Assembly (NCBI GenBank): GCA_947456995.1
Contig: CANGVB010000314.1
Location: 1 to 5,329, forward strand
Source: Bryobacteraceae bacterium
Lineage (GTDB): Bacteria > Acidobacteriota > Terriglobia > Bryobacterales > Bryobacteraceae
Length of the DNA stretch: 5,329 nucleotides
Direction of reading: 5' to 3'
This document shows, one piece after another, positions 1 to 5,329 of this stretch (position 1 is the first letter of the stretch; each line of letters opens with the position of its first letter). Under the pieces are notes generated by a model. The model ran no database searches. It saw nothing but the letters and a program-made list of their open reading frames with translations, and was not told the origin of the DNA. The translations under genes were made by a program, and so were the position numbers.

Positions 1-355
1 AAAAGGACAAGCCAAGCTATAGGGCATGCCCTGGAAAGAAAACCTCCCAATGGAACAGCAGAAGCCCGCCTGGTAGAGCGTGATCTCGGGGCTTCAGATT
101 CATGCTTTTGGAGCGGTGAAGAGTTTGAATCACCTGGGGTGACCGAGTCGCGGACGTATCACGTTTTGGGGCAGATCAAGCGGATGACGAAGGGTTCTCT
201 ACTTGACCAAACTGGGTCAAGTGACCGTCAGCAAACACCGGGCATGTAGAGCCAACGACAAAGCCAAGGATTGTTCTCCCTCTAAAGCTTCTATTTTTCA
301 ATTGACCTTCCACGCTTGAGATCGGCCAGCAGATTGCACCTTAATCGCTGAACCC
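1..355. other. Upstream region without a confident gene
   Basis: No recognisable gene lies here. Read from base 1 in frame 1 on the + strand, 82 codons are open before a TAG at 247-249, so this could be the 3' end of a gene starting left of the window. The translation contains no motif I recognise and is rich in polar residues, and an open run of this length can occur by chance, so I do not call it a CDS. Bases 250-355 are the likely promoter/leader of the aldehyde dehydrogenase gene. I found no well-spaced sigma-70 pair and no transcription terminator (hairpin plus T-run). A 12-bp palindrome, AGGGCATGCCCT, sits at 21-32. The TGACC-rich segment is listed separately. Confidence 0.4.
201..226. 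promoter_or_regulatory. Overlapping inverted repeats, possible operator
   Basis: ACTTGACC at 201-208 and GGTCAAGT at 215-222 form a perfect 8-bp inverted repeat with a 6-base spacer. The right arm also pairs with the next bases: GGTCA at 215-219 and TGACC at 222-226 form a second perfect 5-bp dyad two bases apart. There is no following T-run, so a rho-independent terminator is unlikely. Dyads of this size and spacing are typical of dimeric repressor or activator sites, for example TetR- or GntR-type. The site lies about 130 bases upstream of the aldehyde dehydrogenase start. That it controls the dehydrogenase genes is inference; no regulator gene is in the window to pair with it. Confidence 0.3.
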
Positions 356-1738
356 ATGAGTTACCAAAGTGTAAATCCATATAGCGAAAAGATTGTTAAG
401 ACGTTTGATGAATTGACACAAGAAGAACTGGAAAAGGCCATTGCAAATGCGGCCCTATGCTTTGAAAGCTGGCGGCAGAGCAGCTTTGCACATCGATCCG
501 CCGTCGCTCTAAAGGCGGCCGAGATTCTTCGAGCGCGCGTTGACGAGTTTGCCCGGCTGGCGACGCTCGAGATGGGTAAGCTGATCGGTGAGGCGCGAGG
601 CGAGGTGTTGCTGAGTGCCGACATCATTGAGTACTACGCCAGACACGCTGAAGAGTTTCTTTCCAACTACAATCTTCATCCAAGCAGTGGCCAGGCCGAA
701 GTTCAAAGCTGTCCTATTGGCGTTCTCCTCGGCGTCCAGCCCTGGAATTTCCCTTACTATCAGCTTGCCCGCTTTGTAGGGCCGAATCTCATGGCCGGAA
801 ATGTCGTGATGGTGAAGCACTCGGGATCTGTTCCGCAATGTGCCATTGCTTTTGAGCAGATTTGGATCGATGCGGGAGCACCTGCCGGTGCCTATACCAA
901 CTTGCAAATCACCCACGATCAGGTGAACCAGGTTATTGATGATGCACGCATCAAGGGTGTGGCTTTGACTGGAAGCGTTGAAGCCGGAAAGCTGGTTGCG
1001 ACGCGGGCAGGGCTGAATTTGAAGAAGTCCACTATGGAGCTGGGCGGCAGCGATGCGTTTATTGTGCTCGAGGACGCTGATCTCGACAAGACAGTGCAGT
1101 GGGCGGTGTGGGGCAAGATGAACAACACAGGACAATGCTGCGTCGCCGCCAAACGCTTCATTGTTGTGGAAGAAGTGGCCGATCGGTTTCTGGAGCAATT
1201 CCAGAAGGCCCTTGGCGCGCTTCGAGCGGGGGACCCGATGGATGAAACAACCAGTCTTGGACCGTTGTCGTCGGAAGCGGCGCTCAAGCAGTTGCTGGGG
1301 CAAGTGAATGCGGCAGTTGAGCATGGGGCGAGGGTTGTGATGGGCGGAAAGCGCATCGAGCGGAAGGGATGGTTTTTCGAGCCGACGATACTCACGGGAA
1401 TCGAAGCGGGAAATCCGGCATTTGGCGAAGAATTCTTTGGCCCGGTTGCGTTGTTCTTCCAGGTAAAGGATGAAGAGGAAGCGGTGGCTTTGGCCAACGA
1501 TTCTGAGTTCGGGCTCGGCGGATCCATCTTTACCGAAGACATCGCCCGCGGCAAGCGGCTCGCCAGCAGGATTGACACGGGTATGGTGTTCATCAATCAC
1601 CCCACCTGGACAGCGCCAGATTTGCCCTTTGGCGGCATCAAGAACTCAGGCTATGGCCGGGAATTGTCGCGGATGGGCATCCAGGAGTTCGTAAACAAGA
1701 AACTAATCCGAGTCAGCGCTATTGACTCAGCAGAATAA
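356..1738 (+). CDS. NAD(P)-dependent aldehyde dehydrogenase, succinate-semialdehyde dehydrogenase type
   Basis: A complete 460-residue cytoplasmic aldehyde dehydrogenase, the normal length for the short Sad/YneI-like branch. Family knowledge predicts oxidation of an aldehyde, probably succinate semialdehyde, to the acid with NAD(P)+. Visible landmarks in order: PWNFP with oxyanion Asn131; cofactor-site Lys154; the nucleotide-binding loop GSVEAG at 206-211; general base Glu228 in MELGGSDAF; nucleophile Cys262 in NTGQCC (Cys261 is an extra neighbour); EEFFGPV with Glu359 and Phe361; and the C-terminal PFGGIKNSGYGRE block. The usual KP(S/A)E after the cofactor lysine is replaced by KHSG, as I recall for E. 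coli Sad (KHAP), which supports the subfamily. ATG 356 is the only reasonable start because an in-frame TGA lies at 317-319; no clear Shine-Dalgarno precedes it. The next gene starts four bases after the stop. Exact substrate and NAD versus NADP preference are inferred. Confidence 0.93.
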   Translation: MSYQSVNPYSEKIVKTFDELTQEELEKAIANAALCFESWRQSSFAHRSAVALKAAEILRARVDEFARLATLEMGKLIGEARGEVLLSADIIEYYARHAEEFLSNYNLHPSSGQAEVQSCPIGVLLGVQPWNFPYYQLARFVGPNLMAGNVVMVKHSGSVPQCAIAFEQIWIDAGAPAGAYTNLQITHDQVNQVIDDARIKGVALTGSVEAGKLVATRAGLNLKKSTMELGGSDAFIVLEDADLDKTVQWAVWGKMNNTGQCCVAAKRFIVVEEVADRFLEQFQKALGALRAGDPMDETTSLGPLSSEAALKQLLGQVNAAVEHGARVVMGGKRIERKGWFFEPTILTGIEAGNPAFGEEFFGPVALFFQVKDEEEAVALANDSEFGLGGSIFTEDIARGKRLASRIDTGMVFINHPTWTAPDLPFGGIKNSGYGRELSRMGIQEFVNKKLIRVSAIDSAE

Positions 1739-1742
1739 TCCA

Positions 1743-2612
1743 ATGACACAAACAAAAAACACATCCACAGCGACCGCAAAACCGGTCTGGTTCATTACGG
1801 GCTGCTCTACGGGCTTTGGCCGGGAGCTGGCTTCTCACGTTCTGGAATGCGGCTATCGAGCCGTGATTACAGCGCGCGACCCGGAGAAGATTCGCGATCT
1901 CGAGTCGAAAGGCGAAGCGCAAATTCTGAAGCTTGACGTTACCGATCAGGGACAAGTAAACGCAGCAATCCATGCGGCCGAAGAAAAGTTTGGCCGTATC
2001 GACGTGCTGGTGAACAACGCAGGCATCGGCTACTTTGCAGCTGTAGAGGAAAGCGAAGAAGAGCAGGTACGGAAGATGTTTGAGGTGAACGTTTTTGGAA
2101 TGGGGCGAATGATTCAGGCAGCCCTTCCGGGGATGCGCCGGCAGGCTGGCGGCAGCATCGTGAATGTGTCGTCTATTGCGGGTCTGGTTGGGTTTCCAGC
2201 GCTCGGATACTACAATGCCAGCAAGTTCGCGGTGGAAGGATTGTCAGCAGCGTTGCGCAAAGAACTGGAGCCGCTCGGCATTCACGTGATGGTTGTGGAA
2301 CCAAGCGGGTTTCGCACCGACTGGGCAGGCCGCTCGGCCAATGAGAGCAAAACGACAATTGATGCGTACGCGGACACTGCGGGTACGGCAAGACACATGC
2401 TGCGCAGTATTTCAGGAAAACAGGAAGGCGACCCGGTTCGCGCCGCCCAGGCAATTGTGAAAGCGATTGAGTCTGGCAACCCGCCCTCGCATCTCCTTCT
2501 CGGTAATGCGGCGTTTGATGGAGCAATGGCGAACCTCGCAGAGTTGCGCAAGCAATTCTCGGCAGGCGAGACCGTTTCACGGAGCGCTGATTTTCCGCCC
2601 AAACTTCAATAG
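1743..2612 (+). CDS. SDR family oxidoreductase (17beta-HSD-like classical SDR)
   Basis: A complete cytoplasmic short-chain dehydrogenase/reductase of 289 residues. It should interconvert an alcohol and a carbonyl using NAD(P)(H). The Rossmann glycine motif TGCSTGFG spans residues 19-26, NNAG is at 91-94, the tetrad Asn is at 116, the catalytic Ser144 lies in NVSSIAG, and Tyr157 and Lys161 form YNASK. The Ser-Tyr spacing of 13 is canonical. Arg45 in TARDPEK, after the second strand, suggests NADP(H) preference (inference). The WFITGCSTGFGRELA opening and the EPSGFRTDWAGRS segment (186-198) match the group often annotated as 17beta-HSD-like or retinol-dehydrogenase-like, but those names say little about the bacterial substrate. 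ATG 1743 lies four bases after the aldehyde dehydrogenase stop, implying one transcript. A TTG at 1722 would add seven residues and overlap the upstream gene; neither start has a strong Shine-Dalgarno. The pair may handle successive oxidation states of a substrate, which is unproven. Confidence 0.92.
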   Translation: MTQTKNTSTATAKPVWFITGCSTGFGRELASHVLECGYRAVITARDPEKIRDLESKGEAQILKLDVTDQGQVNAAIHAAEEKFGRIDVLVNNAGIGYFAAVEESEEEQVRKMFEVNVFGMGRMIQAALPGMRRQAGGSIVNVSSIAGLVGFPALGYYNASKFAVEGLSAALRKELEPLGIHVMVVEPSGFRTDWAGRSANESKTTIDAYADTAGTARHMLRSISGKQEGDPVRAAQAIVKAIESGNPPSHLLLGNAAFDGAMANLAELRKQFSAGETVSRSADFPPKLQ

Positions 2613-2725
2613 ATGACTGCCGGTAGTCGCCATGGCTGAATGCAGTCGCACTGAAGACCCAAACAAAGCGGAATTCCAAGCAATGAAGTTTGGTGACACA
2701 AATGCACAAGCCATAGTGATGGCAA

Positions 2726-2780
2726 GCCGTTGCACTTCCAATCGTAGTCAAGTTGTGGTGCTTCCAAATGCTGCAACGGC
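2726..2780. repeat. 9-bp perfect inverted repeat in the leader of the permease gene
   Basis: GCCGTTGCA at 2726-2734 is the exact reverse complement of TGCAACGGC at 2772-2780, with 37 bases between the arms. The loop carries a short direct repeat, CTTCCAA, at 2735-2741 and 2761-2767. In RNA the arms could form a stem ending 10 bases before the GAGAGG ribosome-binding site, so a role in translation or message stability is conceivable. There is no T-run after it, which argues against an intrinsic terminator. With so long a loop, chance remains a real alternative. Confidence 0.4.
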
Positions 2781-2790
2781 AATTCACTTT

Positions 2791-2796
2791 GAGAGG
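2791..2796 (+). promoter_or_regulatory. Ribosome-binding site deciding a TTG start
   Basis: GAGAGG lies seven bases before TTG 2804, a good Shine-Dalgarno distance. The other in-frame starts, TTG 2753 and ATG 2768, lack a comparable upstream purine-rich element. This favours the TTG for the MlaE-type permease. Confidence 0.45.
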
Positions 2797-2803
2797 TTGT
2801 GAC

Positions 2804-3622
2804 TTGAATCAGACTTCTCTAGATCCGCAGCCGTCTTTGCTGCAGGAGGGTCTCTCCACGGCAGAATCGGGCCTTTCATTTCTGGGTGGCCTGAGCTTGT
2901 TTGCGCTGGAGACGGTGCGTGAATCCGTCCGCAGACCATTTGAAGGCGGCGAGATCATCAGGCAGTTGGCTGAGATAGGCTGGCGTTCGGCACCGCTGAT
3001 CCTGCTCTCGGGACTGGCTGTTGGAGGGGTTCTGTCGATGCACACCAGATCGACACTGGAGCGATTCGGTGCCGAATCGATGATCCCAACTGCTTTAGCA
3101 TTCGCCCTGGTAATGGAAACCGGCCCGCTGGTGACCGGCCTGCTGGTTGCGGGCCGCGTCGGCGCAGGAATCGGCGCTGCGCTGGGTGGGATGAGAGTTA
3201 CAGAACAAATTGATGCCCTGGAATCGCTTGCGGTGAATTCGCTTCACTACCTGGCAGTCACGCGAATCATTGCATGTGTCATCGCATTGCCGCTACTAAC
3301 GGTTCTTATGAACTTCTCTGGCTTGCTGGGAAGCTATCTGGCAGAATCCTCTATTGCCGCTACTCCATTCACTCATTATTTTGAGACTGCTTTCAGCAGC
3401 ATGGCCTTCTCTGACTATGTGCCTCCAACACTGAAAACGCTGGTCTTCGGCTTTATCATCGGGACGACATCGTCATACCTCGGCTACAACGCAACGGGTG
3501 GTGCCGAGGGAGTAGGGAGGGCTTCTACTCAAAGCGTTGTTCTCTCCTCAGTGCTGTTGATTGTGGTGAACGTCATTCTTGTGCGGCTGATCGCCTTTCT
3601 GTTTCCGGTGGGTGGGGCATGA
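2804..3622 (+). CDS. mlaE: MlaE/YrbE family ABC transporter permease
   Basis: The inner-membrane permease of an Mla-type lipid transporter; two copies are expected with two ATPases and an MCE hexamer. From TTG 2804 it is 272 residues, close to the usual 260 or so. An amphipathic N-terminal stretch (about 22-45, rich in Leu/Phe then Arg) fits the family's interface helix. Hydrophobic segments follow at roughly 62-80, 95-118, 150-180, 209-225 and 246-268. The family signature is clear: GRVGAGIGAALGGMRVTEQI at 118-137, continuing DALESLAVNSLHYLAVTR, and the C-terminal TGGAEGVGRASTQSVVLSSV at 231-250. No STAS domain is fused at the N-terminus. The start is uncertain: ATG 2768 would add 12 residues and TTG 2753 would add 17, but only TTG 2804 has a well-placed Shine-Dalgarno. 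The stop overlaps the next start as ATGA, indicating translational coupling. Lipid substrate and transport direction cannot be read from the sequence. Confidence 0.93.
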   Translation: MNQTSLDPQPSLLQEGLSTAESGLSFLGGLSLFALETVRESVRRPFEGGEIIRQLAEIGWRSAPLILLSGLAVGGVLSMHTRSTLERFGAESMIPTALAFALVMETGPLVTGLLVAGRVGAGIGAALGGMRVTEQIDALESLAVNSLHYLAVTRIIACVIALPLLTVLMNFSGLLGSYLAESSIAATPFTHYFETAFSSMAFSDYVPPTLKTLVFGFIIGTTSSYLGYNATGGAEGVGRASTQSVVLSSVLLIVVNVILVRLIAFLFPVGGA

Positions 3623-4368
3623 CAACGGAAGCAGGTGCGCTTCAATTTGCCTCGGTGTCGAAAGCATTTGGTTCGCGCGCGGTGCTGAAGAATGTATCTT
3701 TCTCTGTCGCTACTGGCACTGCATTTGTTCTGCTCGGCAGAAGCGGTACAGGCAAGAGCGTCACGCTGAAACTGTTGTGTGGTTTGTTGAAAGCGGATTC
3801 CGGCGTAATCAGGGTTAACGGGGAAGACATCACCAAATTTGACAGCAATCAACTATCCAGTATCCGAATGCACATGGGCTTTCTCTTTCAAAGCGCGGCG
3901 CTTTTTGATTCGCTCTCTGTTGGTGAAAACGTTGCCTTTCCGCTTCGCCGACACAGCAAAAAGTCAGATGAAGAAATTCGCCATCAAGCCACAAGCCTTC
4001 TGGAAAGAGTGGGTCTGGGTAAAGAGTATGACAGCATGCCAGCAAACCTTTCGGGTGGAATGCAGAAGAGAGCCGGGCTTGCCCGGGCTTTGGCTGTAGA
4101 GCCATCGATTCTGCTGGTTGACGAACCGAGTGCCGGCCTGGACCCGATTACCTCAAACGAAATCGATCAGCTCCTGGTTGACATCAAGACAGACCAACAC
4201 ACGACGCTTGTGGTGGTGACACACAATATGCAGAGCGCGCGCCGCCTTGCAGACCAAATGGCGTTTCTCGACCAGGGAGAATTGCTTGCTCAGGGAACCG
4301 TTGAGGAACTCGAGCGGAGTGAAGAACCATTGGTGCGCGATTTTATGAGTTCTCAGCAGGCCGGGTAA
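3619..4368 (+). CDS. mlaF: MlaF family ABC transporter ATP-binding protein
   Basis: The cytoplasmic ATPase of the Mla-type transporter, 249 residues, full length for the family. All nucleotide-binding motifs are intact: Walker A GRSGTGKS at 40-47, Q-loop Gln91 in LFQSAALFDS, signature LSGGMQKR at 144-151, Walker B ILLVDEP at 164-170 with catalytic Glu169, D-loop SAGLDP at 171-176, and H-loop His202 in VVTHNM. The LFQSAALFDSLSVGENVAFPLR segment and the SGGMQKR form of the signature (rather than SGGQQQR) are typical of MlaF/Ttg2A rather than amino-acid or lipoprotein exporters. ATG 3619 overlaps the permease stop by four bases, with a G-rich stretch at 3610-3617 immediately upstream. The MCE gene follows after two bases, so the three are almost certainly one translational unit. 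It would energise lipid movement through the permease and MCE channel. Confidence 0.95.
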   Translation: MTTEAGALQFASVSKAFGSRAVLKNVSFSVATGTAFVLLGRSGTGKSVTLKLLCGLLKADSGVIRVNGEDITKFDSNQLSSIRMHMGFLFQSAALFDSLSVGENVAFPLRRHSKKSDEEIRHQATSLLERVGLGKEYDSMPANLSGGMQKRAGLARALAVEPSILLVDEPSAGLDPITSNEIDQLLVDIKTDQHTTLVVVTHNMQSARRLADQMAFLDQGELLAQGTVEELERSEEPLVRDFMSSQQAG

Positions 4369-4370
4369 AG

Positions 4371-5329
4371 ATGAAAAACAAAAATACAGTTGTCGTAGGA
4401 ATCTTCGTGTTCAGTTGTCTGCTGCTCTTTGCGGTAGGGCTGTTTCTGATCGGAAATAGCAATCAACTCTTCACACGTTCTTTCGAGCTTTATGCGGAGT
4501 TCTCCAGGATTACCGGTATCGTCAAGGGCGGCAAGGTGCGTGTTGCAGGAATGGATGCCGGAACGGTTACCAGCATTGAAATCCCTTCCCGGCCAGAGGC
4601 AAAGTTCCGTGTGCACTTCCGGATTATCGAGAGCCTGCATCCGATCGTACGTCAGGATTCTGTTGCCAGCATCCAGACCGATGGCCTGCTCGGGAACAAG
4701 TATCTTCAAATCGATACTGGAAGCTCAGAACAGCCGGTTGCCAAAAACAAGTCCGGGATTCGAGCCACTGAGCCATTTGATTGGGGGAATCTGGCAGACG
4801 AGATCAGCGGTGCTGTCAAACAAGTCAATGTGATTCTTGCAGGAGCGAAAGAGCAACTCACCACTACGCTTCTCCAAATTGAAGATGTTTCGAGGTCAGC
4901 CAATCTGATGATCAAAGGGGCGACCCCCAAGGTACAGAGCATCCTCGTGTCTGCCGACAGAATCAGCGCCAATCTCGGGGAAATTCTTGATGGCGTAGAA
5001 CAGGGTGAAGGAGCGGTGGGAGCAATGTTCAAAGACCAGGAAATGCAGGCCAGTGTGAAGCGCAGCGTTAAAAAGGCCGAAAACGTTGTTGATCAAATTG
5101 GCGAAAGCGCTTCTGGGGCAAGGAAGATTGTAGACCGGGTGGAAGCAAGCGATATTGTGCCCGAAGTAGAGAAGACGGTGAAGAATCTGCAGCAGATTAC
5201 TGTGCAGTTGAAGGCGGCAGTTGAGAAGTTTCAAGGTGCACCTGGAGAAGGTGGCGTAAGTGAAACACTGCAGCGGACGCTGGCCGGAGCGAACGAGGCC
5301 ATGTCAGACCTCTCGGACAACACCGAGGC
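4371..5329 (+). CDS. mlaD: MlaD/MCE family lipid-transport protein, 3' end beyond the window
   Basis: An open frame from ATG 4371 to the right edge: 319 codons plus two bases, no stop. The N-terminus has one uncleaved-looking membrane helix (about residues 7-28), which would anchor the protein in the inner membrane with the rest in the periplasm. A single MCE domain follows at about 38-117, with the conserved VRVAGMDAGTV (56-66) and GLLGNKYLQIDTGS (105-118). From about 140 the sequence is polar, rich in Ala, Glu, Lys, Val and Gln, and predicted helical, interrupted by a Gly-rich GEGAVGAMFKD at 212-222 that recurs in long MCE proteins. E. coli MlaD is only 183 residues, so this is the extended type, where hexamer tails could form a longer tube. 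It begins two bases after the ATPase stop; only a weak purine-rich stretch precedes the ATG. It would receive or deliver phospholipid at the permease. The true length and any C-terminal domain are unseen. Confidence 0.92.
   Translation, partial: MKNKNTVVVGIFVFSCLLLFAVGLFLIGNSNQLFTRSFELYAEFSRITGIVKGGKVRVAGMDAGTVTSIEIPSRPEAKFRVHFRIIESLHPIVRQDSVASIQTDGLLGNKYLQIDTGSSEQPVAKNKSGIRATEPFDWGNLADEISGAVKQVNVILAGAKEQLTTTLLQIEDVSRSANLMIKGATPKVQSILVSADRISANLGEILDGVEQGEGAVGAMFKDQEMQASVKRSVKKAENVVDQIGESASGARKIVDRVEASDIVPEVEKTVKNLQQITVQLKAAVEKFQGAPGEGGVSETLQRTLAGANEAMSDLSDNTE

Larger units (their letters stand above)
2613..2803. other. Intergenic leader between the SDR gene and the Mla-type operon
   Basis: This 191-base gap separates the metabolic pair from the transport operon. 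It contains small palindromes near its left end (GACTG-CCGG-TAGTC with one G-T pair at 2615-2628, and GCCATGGC at 2629-2636). Further right are a 9-bp inverted repeat and a Shine-Dalgarno, both listed separately. A short forward frame runs from ATG 2632 to TGA 2800-2802 (56 codons) without a convincing ribosome-binding site. I see no T-tailed terminator, so read-through from the upstream genes is possible. No -35/-10 pair is good enough to name; TTGGTG at 2690-2695 with CATAGT at 2712-2717 is the closest and is weak. Confidence 0.5.

Noticed and set aside
21..32. 12-bp palindrome AGGGCATGCCCT
   Set aside because: About one perfect 12-bp palindrome is expected by chance in a window of this length, and nothing nearby gives it a role.
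271..297. Possible promoter TTGTTC (271-276) and TATTTT (292-297) before the aldehyde dehydrogenase
   Set aside because: The spacing is only 15 bases and both hexamers are imperfect; not distinguishable from chance in an AT-richer stretch.
509..1600. Long minus-strand open frame of 363 codons opposite the aldehyde dehydrogenase
   Set aside because: It is antisense to a gene with every expected catalytic motif, and its translation shows no recognisable domain; it is a by-product of the codon composition of the real gene.
2615..2636. Small hairpins after the SDR stop as a transcription terminator
   Set aside because: The stems are only 4-5 bp and no run of T follows, so it does not fit an intrinsic terminator.
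2173..2787. Minus-strand open frame of 204 codons spanning the SDR 3' end and the intergenic gap
   Set aside because: Most of it is antisense to the conserved SDR coding sequence and the translation has no domain signature, with many Cys, His and Arg residues as expected for a shadow frame.
4492..4833. Plus-strand 113-codon frame and overlapping minus-strand frames within the MCE gene
   Set aside because: They lie inside the MCE coding sequence, whose frame contains the transmembrane helix and conserved MCE motifs.

Overview
The window looks like a piece of a diderm (Gram-negative) bacterial chromosome of moderate GC content, with every recognisable gene on the + strand. It carries an Mla/MCE lipid-transport operon, which only makes sense in a cell with an outer membrane. 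The permease-ATPase-MCE gene order, the long MCE protein and the general sequence style suggest Acidobacteriota to me. That placement is a from-memory inference, not a search result. I see no mobile element, CRISPR array, tRNA, rRNA or defence system.

Layout. Bases 1-355 hold no convincing gene. One frame is open from the left edge to a TAG at 247-249 and could be the 3' end of an upstream gene. The region also has an unusual cluster of TGACC half-sites, including an 8-bp inverted repeat. Bases 356-1738 encode a complete aldehyde dehydrogenase of the succinate-semialdehyde dehydrogenase (Sad/GabD-like) type. Four bases later, 1743-2612 encodes a complete short-chain dehydrogenase/reductase of the 17beta-HSD-like classical group. 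The two are probably co-transcribed. Bases 2613-2803 form a leader with a 9-bp inverted repeat and a ribosome-binding site. They precede an MlaE-type permease (2804-3622), an MlaF-type ATPase (3619-4368, overlapping by ATGA) and an MlaD/MCE protein (4371 to the right edge, incomplete).

How they work together. The permease and ATPase form the inner-membrane ABC core. The MCE protein has one N-terminal membrane helix, one MCE domain and a long helical tail, and would form the periplasmic hexameric channel through which lipid moves between inner and outer membranes. The dehydrogenase pair is a separate metabolic unit: NAD(P)-dependent oxidation of an aldehyde to an acid, plus an alcohol/carbonyl oxidoreductase. 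Nothing in the sequence ties it to lipid transport except adjacency and shared strand.

No radically new system is visible. The points most worth a second look are the extended MCE protein with no stop codon inside the window, the TGACC cluster upstream of the dehydrogenases, and the structured leader with a likely TTG start ahead of the transport operon.
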